Shown here in pieces: positions 38,601 to 48,240 of a stretch of DNA of 64,000 bases; position 1 is the first letter of the stretch; the number at the start of each line of letters is the position of its first letter. Origin of the DNA: Mantamonas sphyraenae (Eukaryota; CRuMs; Mantamonadidae); assembly GCA_026936335.1 (NCBI GenBank), contig JAPMXV010000002.1:186001-250000 (forward strand), in the 5' to 3' direction. The notes beneath the pieces were generated by a model. The model worked only from the letters and a program-made list of their open reading frames with translations, ran no database searches and had not been told where the DNA came from. Both the position numbers and the translations under genes were made by a program.

Positions 38601-38688
38601 GAGCATTGTGATGGGCCGGCCGGCCAAACTGGGCACAGGCAGCTTCGAGGTGATCCACGATCTGGCATGGGACAACGCAGCCCAGTGA
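32674..38688 (+). CDS. POLR1A: RNA polymerase I largest subunit (RPA190/POLR1A)
   Basis: The exons are 32674-32873, 33470-33701 and 33787-38688 (1,777 residues). Exon 1 carries the RPA1-type start (FYTPEDIRRLSVKKIT, GLYDPALGPLDRMDR). Exon 2 restores the N-terminal zinc motif CKTCSQRALLCPGHLGHIE. Exon 3 contains PPSRYRP-like VPSRFRPPGQ, the clamp/lid KKEGLFRKFMMGKRVNFAAR, RQPTLYKPGIMAHKARVL and the catalytic Mg-binding NADFDGDE (35533-35556). The bridge/trigger region and GEAVGVIAAQSIGQPSTQMT (about 37190-37250) follow. A Pol I-type acidic insert, rich in Glu/Asp with a few basic residues, sits in the jaw region (about 37690-37925), and a Gly/Lys run opens exon 3. It transcribes pre-rRNA in the nucleolus. 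The 596-nt first intron shows no further gene. Confidence 0.96.
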
Positions 38689-38786
38689 CGGGGAGGACGT
38701 TGACAGTCAATGGGAATTGGAGAGCAGATGGGTGAGTGTGAGGGCCTGCGCTGGGTCGGGTACACTTTTTACTTCAACAAATCTCC

Positions 38787-40319
38787 ATGAACAAGCACAT
38801 TCTGCTCATTGCGTTGCTGCTCACAGCTTCGTTTGTCCAAGGTAGGTGAAGGAGTGGCGGTAGGGGAAAGAGAGCGAGATGAGGATGGTGCGTTTGTGCG
38901 CCGGCGGAGAGGAAGCTCGCGGGGCCGGAGGAAACTCGGGTTGGGAAACCGGCGTGTGCACCCCTCGCGTGGCATGGTGGGCGAGCTTGCGCACATACGT
39001 TGTGGTGGCCAGCGTGTGCCAGCGCCAGACCAACGCATGGAGAAGGTGTAAAAGTGAGCAGGAAGCAAAGGGTTGTCGGAAAACTAACTCGGGGGCATCC
39101 GCCAACACCCTTTTTTTCTCGCTGGCGATTTTTTCAGCCGCCTTCCCTGTCCTTCAGCGTGGCGACAAGGGCGACAACGTCAAGGCTCTCCAGTACCTGC
39201 TGAATGACAACGGCGTCAGCACGGGTGCTGATGGATCGTACGGCCCCGGCACCGCAGGCGCCGTGTCCAAGTTCCAGAGCTCCAAGTCGATGGGTGAGTG
39301 GTGGCCCTTTTTTTTTTCGGGAGGGGGTGGTTTCCCTCCCAGCGCACACCTGCGCTGGGGCGGGAAGCAGAGCAACAAGCGAGAGCGAGGGATGAAAGAA
39401 AGGACGGTGTGCTGACACGGTGATGGGCATGGTGTGTGATACAACAACGCACGCGTGTTGTTTTGTGGGGAATATTGTGCGTGCAGCCGCCGACGGCATC
39501 GCTGGCTCGTCGACCATTGCGCGCATGGTTCCGACCATCTCGCGTGGAAGCAGCCGCAACAACGCGGTCAAGGCAGCACAGCTGCTGCTGAGCAAGCACG
39601 GCATCCGCACGTCTGTGGACGGAGCCTTTGGCCCCGGCACGCAGAGCAACGTGCAGAAGTTCCAGTCGGCCAAGGGTCTGACGTCTTCGTCGGGCACTGT
39701 GGACCAGGCCACGTGGGAGGCCCTGTTTGGCGCCTACACTAGCGGTGGCAGCAGCTCGGGTGGCAGCAGCGGCTCGGGCAACTGGGGCACGCTGGAGCCG
39801 ATTGTCCCGAACAACTCGGGTCTGTCGTACGCTCGCCAGTCGACCATGAAGAGCGTGTTTGGCATCCCGGGTGCCTTTACGCGCGACTGCGGACCGGTGA
39901 CCAACAGCAAGCTCAAGCGCCTGATGGTGTGGAGCAAGCCGCACGGCCACTTCAAGCTGACCGGCCTGGGCCCTGCTGTCGACCTTCTGATGGCCGCTCT
40001 GGACGAGATCAAGAGCAAGTACCCTACGCTGTACTCTGCACTGACCTCTGCCGGTATGCTGTGCTGCCGCGCCGTGCGTGGCTCCAAGAGCAGCTACAGC
40101 AACCACAGCTGGGGCACCACCATTGATTTCAAGATCAACGGCGTCCTGGACCCGCGCTACGACCGCAAGGCCCAGCGCGGCCTCAACGTCATGGCTCCCA
40201 TCATGGCCAAGTATGGATTCTTCTGGGGTGGCTGGTACTCGGCAAAGTACGAGGACGCCATGCACTTTGAGATGAGCAACGAGAAGATCCTCGAGCTCCA
40301 GCGTGCCGGCAAGTGGTAA
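38787..40319 (+). CDS. Secreted peptidoglycan hydrolase: two PG_binding_1 domains and an M15-type peptidase
   Basis: The exons are 38787-38841, 39138-39293 and 39487-40319 (347 residues, phases 1 and 1). A signal peptide (MNKHILLIALLLTASFVQG) precedes two peptidoglycan-binding domains (VLQRGDKGDNVKALQYLL..., then SRNNAVKAAQLLLSKHGI...). A Ser/Gly linker leads to a VanY/M15-like zinc peptidase. Probable zinc ligands are His277 and Asp284 in NHSWGTTIDFK and His330 in EDAMHFE. Bacterial M15 enzymes cut the D-Ala-linked stem peptides of cell walls. In a phagotrophic protist such an enzyme would help digest bacteria in food vacuoles or outside the cell. Architecture and sequence look bacterial, while the introns and eukaryotic neighbours show it is resident, suggesting transfer followed by intron gain. 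Confidence 0.88.
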
Positions 40320-40611
40320 GCTTTGTCCTGTGAATCCACAATGAAACCTCAGATGCAATTTTTTGGTCGTATTCCATACTGTGCATGTTCCACATGGCGA
40401 TAGCGATATCTTCTTCAATCAGCTTTGCTCTCTCCGATTTGGCACGCGTAGAGGTGGTCCACCCTGGACGGTGATGGACACCATGACATAAATACGGGAC
40501 ACCATGATATAACAAGCTACGTTCACTGTCCACACACCCATGCTTTTCTTTGTTCTTGGTGTTTCCACACGTCTCCGCTCGACGAGAAAATCAAACGATT
40601 GCACAACGACA
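40320..40611. other. Left flank of mobile-element island
   Basis: This is 292 bp between the M15 peptidase stop and the transposase ATG. It holds an imperfect direct repeat GGACACCATGAYATAA, present twice about 24 bp apart near 40477-40512. I found no terminal inverted repeat partner downstream by eye, so the element border is unresolved. Confidence 0.4.
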
Positions 40612-41634
40612 ATGCCGGTTCAAACCAAAGTGAATTCACTTGGTGGGGTGTTCACACCTGGTCATCCCCTTCCATTGGAACTGCGTCAACGTATGGTGGA
40701 CGACCACATTCAGAGCGGACGCTCCGCTGCAGCAACGGCTCGAATTTGGAAAGTTGCAGCCAGCACGGTACGCAAGTATGTCAAGCAGCTGCAACGGCTG
40801 AACCACGTGGCACCTTTGCCCAGATCTGGAGGGCGTCCAAGACTGCTTGCAGCAGCTGATGATGCATTCCTGAAGGATGAGCTTCGCGTGGACTGCACTC
40901 TGTTCCTCGATGAGCTGCAGAGCCGTCTGTTCCAACAGCGCCATGTGCATGCATCTCTTTCAACCATCTTTCGTGCCCTCAAGCGCATGAAATGGACGCG
41001 CAAGCAGTGTGCAGTTGTCCCACGCGAGCGCAGCCTTGCACACGTGCGTCGTCGACGCCAGGAGTTTGAGCGACTGATGCGGCACGACATCGACATGACA
41101 ATGGCCAACATTGTGTTTCTGGACGAGAGCGCAGTGCAGAATCGCACTTGCTGGAGACGGTACGGCCGAGCACGGGCCGGCTGTGACGCCGTTGTCCACG
41201 CCTTGCAAGCACGCCAGTCACGGATCTCTCTGTTGGCAGCTATCAATGCAAGGGCTCGCAATGGCATTGTGGCATTCGACATGCTCACCGGATCGTACTC
41301 ACGTCGTGACTTTGTGCACTTTCTGCGCTTCAAACTGCTTCCACGGATGCAAGCACAGGGCATGCGCATGCTGGTGATGGACAACTGTAGCATCCACAAG
41401 GGAAGTGAAGTACTTACACTGTGTGCATTGTTTGGCGTGCGTGTCGAGTTCTTGCCCGCGTACAGCCCACATTTGAATCCAATCGAATTTATGTTCAGCA
41501 AGCTCAAGGCCATGCTCAGGCGGCATTACGCACGAGTCGACGTGTGCACACCATTTGCCATCGAGCACTGTCTGCGAATGACTACGAATGGCGATGTGCG
41601 AGCGTGGGGACGCAACTGTGGGTACAGGATGTGA
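40612..41634 (+). mobile_element. IS630/Tc1-mariner-type DDE transposase, apparently intact
   Basis: This is an uninterrupted ORF of 340 codons from MPVQTKVNSLGGVF. The N-terminal half is a helix-turn-helix DNA-binding region (LRQRMVDDHIQSGRSAAATA, ASTVRKYVKQL). The catalytic domain shows the three acidic positions: IVFLDESAVQNRT, MLVMDNCSIHKGSE and YSPHLNPIEFMFSKLK, the last with Glu at the third site. The order and spacing are those of DDE_3 (IS630-Tc1-mariner) transposases, which cut and paste at TA targets. The lack of introns and stop codons suggests recent arrival or activity. No clear terminal inverted repeats were found. It lies 0.8 kb upstream of, and in the same orientation as, the Fanzor-like gene, consistent with one composite element. 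Confidence 0.92.
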
Positions 41635-42472
41635 TGATCTTCGGTGGACTGGCTGCAGCACACTCTGCATGGGGTATTAGAAAAATCCGTACTCACCTTG
41701 AGTGAGGTCTTAGTGGGCCCATGATTGCAGAGGGGTGCTCCGCCGCCAGCAAACTCCGCGTGCAAAGTGAGATTGAGATTCGAGATTCGTTGTACTTCGG
41801 TTGAGAACGGCGGGGGGTGGGGCGTTGGAACACGTGCAGAGATGTGCACTTGAAAGGAGTGTTACGAATGAACAGACGCGATGATGAGGTTGTCAAGGAT
41901 TTTCGCTTCTTCAGTGTGTTGGGTCTGCGGAGTAGGTTGAGGCAGTGCCCAAACGGCCAAGCGTCGGGCGTCCTAGGCCAGGTTGTAGCCTCCGTGGCCC
42001 ATTCGGCGTGCACCTACTGCGCATACGACATGGATTCACCGAGCCGGTTGTCGTGCAGCGTCATCTTGCACGTGATTGCATGGGCACAGAGCAAGGCGAC
42101 CCTTGCTTGGCCAATTCGTCGACACATTCGGAGCACATGATGGGACACAGACTACGGCAGGCGTTGTGCCTTGCTGTTTCAGGCAAGTCGTTCGTTGTGA
42201 CCCTGGACGAGTGGGCGAGTGTGAGGAATGGGTGCAGCCCATGCAGCCTTTGGCGCACATCCTCCGCAGCACCTCAGGAAAGTGTGGCTATGTCCAGCAT
42301 CGCCAACCTGTCTTCACAGTGGCACATGCGTAGCTGGTGAGGAGAACATCGGCTGATTCCGCCTCGAAATTGGCTTGCTGGTGAGACTCTGGAAAAAAGG
42401 CACCAGGGGCACACCCGGGTCGACGTTGCGTTGCAGTCAGATGCTCGTATCTGCGCAACATACACCTCGTGC
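41635..42472 (+). other. Gene-poor spacer with possible reverse-transcriptase remnant
   Basis: This is 838 bp between the transposase and the Fanzor-like gene with no convincing intact gene. In one plus-strand frame (41945-42340) the translation includes FGVHLLRIRHGFTEPVVV, then MGTEQGDP. The second resembles the G-x-Q-Q-G-D-P motif of non-LTR retrotransposon reverse transcriptases, and the first resembles the strand that normally precedes it. No other RT motif (such as YxDD) follows, so at best this is a degraded fragment. Confidence 0.3.
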
Positions 42473-42516
42473 ATGTGCTCGGCTATGTCTGTTTGCGCAC
42501 GCTGGTCAAGAACAAT

Positions 42517-42548
<32 letters not shown>

Positions 42549-45500
42549 GCAGCGGCGGCATCACTGCTGGCTCTCCTCTGAGCAAGGCACAAAGGGACAT
42601 GGGCCAGTCTGCTGTTCGCTCTGTGCTCCACAAGCCACATGTGGCCAGTGCCACTCTGCTGGACGACACCGCGCACATTTTCAATGGTGTGTTTGCTGTG
42701 ATCGACATCAACATCCTGGACGCCGAGAAAGCCGACATCGGAGAGGAATGGGAGCGAAGTTACCTACGCAAGAGGCACATCCAAGGCAAGGTCCCCCTGC
42801 GCAATCACGTCATGCGACAGAGCAGTGTCTGGAAGGCACAGGAAGAAGCCGAGGATTTGGACGTGGACAAACGCGTTGCCATGTGTGTGGAGCATGTGTG
42901 GCAGGTTTACGTACAGACTGCTGCCAACCAGAAGCACGACGAGTGTCCTTTGCATGTGGCTGTTGACCTTGGTTATCTCTGTAAGTTACTACCGCGGCCT
43001 CTGTGATTGACACACATGCTGGATGCCCCGCAAAATCCCTGCCCTCTCGTCCCTCCTGACTCGGTACACAACACAGACTACAAGTACAGACTGTTCAGTA
43101 CAGGCAAGCAAGCGAGTGACACTGACTTTGAGCAAAAGTGCGAGTCGCTGGCCCTCCGTCTGCGTGCGCTTGTGGATACCATCGGCTCCATCGTGGCATG
43201 CTGCGTGTTTTCGCTACACATTGATCGTCACGGCACGCTGTTCAATAGTGCGGACCCAAAACAAGCGTCACATCTGCTGTACAACGTCAAGTCCATGGTA
43301 AACGCCACACTCGCCGGGGCCAAGGAGGTTGGTTTTCTGGAGGGGCACGCAAAAAAAACCCTCTCTCGGCGTGCATACGACGAGTTCACCAGCTGCATGG
43401 CACTGACTCACACTTCCCAACAGCGCCCCAGATCCAAGGACGAGGCATACACCGTGCTTCACGGGGTTGTGGCCAGACACTTCGCCAAGGACGAGCGGGT
43501 CACGGTGGTGGCACGCAAAGGTACGAGTGCAGATGCAACGATCACGGACACCTTTGCCACGAGCATCGACAAGCAGCAGGTGGATGCGTTCGTCGTGATT
43601 GCCCAAGACTCTGACTTTTACTTCTGTGCTCCGCTTGTGGAGAGCACACTGCACATCGTCGACCCAGTGAACGCGATCGTGACGTCTGTGGAACCCGGAA
43701 GGCGGAGCACAACCGCGGCCGCGGCCGTTCTCGCTGGCCGTGGCGACATATCCACCACCTATCTGCGGCTTCCACTGCCTCTTGCGCACGCGGCAGTCTC
43801 GAGCGACATGGATCTCTCCGGGCAAGCGTGTCGCAACAACCCGAAGGCATTTTTCGTCCGCTTGGCCTCCACACGGAACCCCGGAACGTTCACCTGGCTT
43901 GACGAGCACGTGGCTGACGCATCTGATGAAGACTGGCAGCTTTACGGTACTCGTTATGAGCTGGCGCGCCAGCAGAGCGGTTTGGAGAATTTGGAGGAGA
44001 TCGGCGATCCGTCGCAGAGCTCGCTCGCCGAAGACTTGGATGGATTGTGGACGGCCGTGAACAGTATGGGCATGTCCAGCAGGACGCTGGAGAGTCTGAT
44101 CCATGACCGCGTGTGCTTTGGCGCACCGGTTGATTTGGAGGAGCTGCAGCAGCTGTGCACCAGGGTGTCCACGGCGACTGTCGGATACACGCTGTACGTG
44201 GCCGTCGACGGCACGGCGCAAGCATACATCGTTCGCAACGACGAGGTCGAGGCGGGAGCACACGTACTGTTCCACGATGGAGGTCTGGCCAGCGGTGAGG
44301 TGATCGAAACAATCACACTTACGCAACCGGGCCGAAAACGCAAGAGAAAGAGCAAGAGCAAGGGCAAAGGCAAGAGCAAGGGCAAAGGCAAGAGCAAGAG
44401 CAAGGGCAAAGGCAAGAGCAATGGCAAAGGCAAAGGCAAAGGCAAGGCACGAGAGAAAATCAACGTCAAGATCCATGATCTGGAATCAGCCACGGAACAT
44501 CCACTCTACCAGGCGTTCACAGACGCCGAGAACGACAGCAAGGACCACACCGATGCTATGGACACAGAGGACAGCGCCAGCTCCAGCGCCACATCCAGTG
44601 TCGAAGATGCGCAAATTGTTCAAGATGCGCGCCCGCCTGACCCGTTCATCAGCCAAGCGGACACGATGGTATTTGGCACGGGCACGGAAGATGCACAGGA
44701 CAGCGCGTCCCAAGTACTGCTTGGGCACCCTGACATCCGCACTGCCGCCTTGGTGTTGCGCGAGATCGAGTGCTCATCGCTGCTGCGCGCTGTGAAGGAG
44801 CACGTGCGTGTCGAGGTGCACACAGACCAGGCGGATGTGGGTTCGCTCTACCTGTGTACCTTTGTCAGGCTGGGTGCAGACTGCTTTGTCCGCGGGGTGG
44901 CATGCTCCGTGGCAGAGTCGATGCACGACACGCTGGTTCGGCGCAAGTATGTCTCAACGGAGAAGGAGAGGGAGGCCCAGAGCAAAGAAAAGCAGCAACG
45001 TGACAAGCACGCCCGGGACTACGAGGAGAAACTGGAGAAGAAGGCCACCAAGGTGACAGCTACGTTGGCTGAAATCACGCCGCTGGCGCAGCACGATGTG
45101 GAGCAGGCCACCAAGGAGCTTGTGGAGCACACGCTGGGACCTACCGCCAAGACGACTGCGTACGGTGTGTCTACAAAAAACCCCAAGCACACTGTCACAC
45201 TCGCTGGTCCACACGCAGGTGACAAAGCCAGCGAACATCCGATGTTCCAGGTCGGCCAGGCCGTGGCAGGTCTCGAACGGGCTGCCACCGCGACCTTGGT
45301 GTGCGCGATCGACAGCATTGGAGCTCTATCCCAGGAAGAACACCACGGCATGAGCCTCCGCTCACACAGCAGTGCTGGTGGGCCTCGCGGACATGTTGAT
45401 GCTGCTGATCAACAGGACCACGAGTGGAGCGACGAGGAAGACACGCTTCAAGACAACAAGAAGCGCCGTCGGAGCATACAGACTACGTCGTCGATGGACA

Positions 45501-47851
45501 AGCGGCAGCGTGTCGGCACAGAGCATGAGGACGAGGGAATGTGCAGTGATGATTTTTCCGAATCTGAATCAGACTCCTTTGACTCCGGCAGCTGCTACAG
45601 CGAGGACTACGAAGAGGACGACGAAGAGGACGAGATGGAGGAAGACGGATATGATGTTGTTGCCAGCAGCAGCAGCAGCAGCAGCAGCAGCAAGTTCAGT
45701 GGCCCTTCGCCCGCCGATACTGCGTTTTTCCACTCGCAGGAACAGCTTCTGTCGTGGCTGCGGTCTCTGAGGAACCTCGTACGCGATGCAGAAGACCAAC
45801 AACGCTTCGTCGTACTGAGTGGGGACCGCAGTGGCAACACTTGGTTCCAGGACGAGCTGGTCTTCAACCACATCCACCTCGTGGCAGACTTGTCCAAACT
45901 AGATCACCCCACGGTGCTCCTGGATCTGGATGATCTGGACCTCCTGCCAGCTCGCAACAATCGAAACATGTGGAAGACGCTGTGGATGGCGACAACAAAT
46001 GCACTGGAGGAGAGCTCGCAGAAATTGCACGGAGAGTGGAAGGGAATGCTGACGAGGTTCCAGCTGGCCAACACTCTGGCGAAGCTGCAGCCCCACTTCG
46101 ACGCACTACCACGTGACACAGCAGTGGAAGCGATCGCCGAGAAACTGGACGAGGGCCCCGTCGCCGTTGCTGCCCGCCTCGCCGCCCTCAACGTCGCCTT
46201 TGGACCGAAGAAACACGGTGACGACGACACAGTGTACAAGGAGGCAACCGACGACCTGCTTGAAGCCTTGGATGCGGCTGGGATGTGCAACGCAGACGTC
46301 TTTTTCGGCCGAGAGAGCGGTGAACCCACATCCGGTGATTGGGTCGCGCTTGCTGCAGCACATGTCTCTGGACGTGGTGTGGGCGTGCCTCAAAAGCCCC
46401 GCAGCCTCTCCCCCGATGTTTGTCTCACTCCCACCACGTTGAAGGTGATGTTCAGCCTGGGCTTGCTGCAACTTCCTCCCGGCCTGCACATCGATCGTGG
46501 CGACGAAATTGAGTATGCCAACACACAAGTGCACGACTGGGCATGGGGCGGGGATACGGAGGAGCACGTACGCGTTCAGAGTCACCTGCAAGCGTACGCG
46601 AAGCACACTCTGTTGGGCGACGAAATCACCAACGAAGGACTTCAAAAAGCACGGCAGGCGAGCTCACCGGCACTGGCAATGTTGGCATGCCCTCGCGTCG
46701 CCAACCTGTCTCTGCGCACACTGGCCCGCATGACAGGAACCCTCGTCGTGTGTGGCAAGATCCTCAAATGCCAAACCTGGAACGTGCCGTCCACGCTCGC
46801 CACACTGCGCACCACGTGGCCGCGTGGAACCCAACGGCAGGAGGCCACTTTCTCTTTGCTGGAGCTTCTATCGCCTCATCATCGCTCTCTGGCATACGCA
46901 CAACCGCTCCTGAAGTCGCTGCAAAGTGAAGAACCACGGGACAAACTGATCGCTATTTGCCGGCTTTGTCGCCTGTTTGGAAGAAGACGAGTTCAGCACA
47001 TGCTAGGCGAGCGACTCATCAACTCGATTGTGGAGAGTGGCATTGGATTGAGCAGTTACGGGGAGCTGTGCCGAGGTGACCTCCACTCTGTACGGCTGCG
47101 CCATCCGACTTCCCCACCACAGTACAGCGAGACACTCGCTCTTCTGCGCAGGCTGCGCCTGTGCTTCATCGACCCCGGCTCGTACGCCACCAACGTTGTG
47201 TGTGTCGAACTGGCAACCGACGTCCAACATGGCTCCGAAACGATTGGCCGCTGGTGGAAAGTGCCAACGCTCCCACACCACGCAAGAAAGATTGACGACC
47301 ATGCACACAGTGTAGAGCGTCATGCTGCGGGCGGTGCAGACCCGACGGGAGCGGTGGCCAAGGTGCATCGCACAGGCAAGCACGCACAGACGCAGCAGAT
47401 GATGGCGAATGTGGCAAAACCTCGCAAAGAACAAGCTGCACGGACAGTGTTGTACATTGTGGGCAGTGTGACATGGACCGGATCCTCGGGTGGGTTCAAA
47501 TCAGCCATCGAATTCATCTCCAGATCCTCAATGGTGGTGCGGGTGAATGAGTACAACACCTCCAAGACTCACCATGTGTGTGGTGCTGAAACGACGTATG
47601 CGCCAGACTTGGGCTCCAACAGCCCGCACGGCCGCCTCAAACGCTGTGAATGCGACCGGTTTCGCTCACTGGGAACCCGAACCACAGCCATTGGCGCCAG
47701 CTTATCGCTCATCAGCGCAATCAACCCAACCACCGAATACCGTCGACGTTGTGTTGATCGTGATGTGAATGGGGCCTTGCAGATTGGCACTGTTGGTCTG
47801 CTCTATTCGCTCATCGGCGCACGGCCGGCCCACTTGCAGCCATGTACGTGA
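42473..47851 (+). CDS. Fanzor-type (TnpB-like) RuvC protein with N-terminal PIN/FEN-XPG-like region
   Basis: Exon 1 runs from an ATG at 42473 (alternatives 42485, 42515) to 42980, and exon 2 is 43077-47851. The gtaagt donor and acacag acceptor join in phase 1. From 42515 the product is 1,746 residues. The C-terminal 230 residues carry the split RuvC of TnpB/Fanzor: CFIDPGSYATNVV (Asp1521), a strand like IVGSVTW, VNEYNTSKTHHVCG (Glu1647), RCECD, and RDVNGALQIG (Asp1718), then RPAHLQP. The N-terminal third has the order of a FEN/XPG-like PIN nuclease: VAVDLGYLYYKYRLF (Asp151), KGTSADATITDTFA (Asp308), then VDAFVVIAQDSDFYF (Asp333/Asp335). Between them lie a Lys/Gly/Ser run (NLS-like), acidic stretches and poly-Ser. 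Fanzors are RNA-guided DNA endonucleases carried by eukaryotic transposons. The RuvC call is strong; the PIN call is inferred. A donor at 47844 could add a short last exon (47929-47954). Confidence 0.82.
42515..42546 (+). repeat. AGC triplet run coding poly-Ser at the Fanzor-like N-terminus
   Basis: About ten AGC codons follow the third candidate start ATG. A second AGC run at 45661-45691 lies in the middle of the same protein. Confidence 0.8.
44338..44452 (+). repeat. Lys/Gly/Ser codon repeat (AAG-AGC / GGC-AAA units)
   Basis: Degenerate hexanucleotide units encode alternating KS and KG pairs in the Fanzor-like protein. The run is very basic and could act as a nuclear localisation or nucleic-acid-binding tail. 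A similar GK run occurs in the RNA polymerase I gene (33805-33872). Confidence 0.75.
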
Positions 47852-47860
47852 GCGTGTGTG

Positions 47861-47903
47861 TGACGGAGTCCCTGCGCATTCGTGTGTGTCAAGGGACTCG
47901 TCA
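47861..47903 (+). ncRNA. Strong hairpin 3' of the Fanzor-like gene; candidate guide-RNA scaffold element
   Basis: The left arm TGACGGAGTCCCT (47861-47873) and right arm AGGGACTCGTCA (47892-47903) pair over 12 bp with one bulged G and an 18-nt loop. It begins 10 bp after the stop codon. In TnpB and Fanzor loci the omega/fRNA scaffold overlaps or follows the 3' end of the nuclease gene, so this is a reasonable candidate. It would fall inside an intron if the optional last exon is used. Transcription is not shown by sequence. Confidence 0.35.
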
Positions 47904-47954
47904 CACAATTCAACCCGGCACTAAGCAGATTTGTCCGGAAACATTCGAATGTGA

Positions 47955-48240
47955 GTTTGCAACCCCCTCCCACGCGCAAGACGAGCTACTTACACAAGAA
48001 CACACTGTGGGTGAACGAACATTGTTGCAATTGGGGGTGGACATGATGCCGTGGGTCTGACGTGATCATCGCTTGAGCGGCAAACAGGAATAAACCTCAC
48101 ATTTTGTGAAGGGCGCAGGACGTCGCACAGTTTTTTGCAGGCAAGTGGGCTCCTTGAGTGTGTACGCGGGATTAGGAGGCGAAACTGACATTGTTGTTAC
48201 GATCCGATCCACATTCGACAATGCAGACAGTACTCGTGGA
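47955..48240. other. Right flank of mobile-element island
   Basis: This is about 290 bp with an AATAAA polyadenylation-like signal at 48089-48094, suitably placed for the Fanzor-like transcript, and the 5' leader of the kinesin-like gene. No inverted repeat matching the left flank was found. Confidence 0.45.

Noticed and set aside
40320-48240. Terminal inverted repeats bounding the transposase or the whole island
   Set aside because: Only short shared words such as GTCCACCC were found between the left flank and the reversed right flank, no better than chance in this composition.
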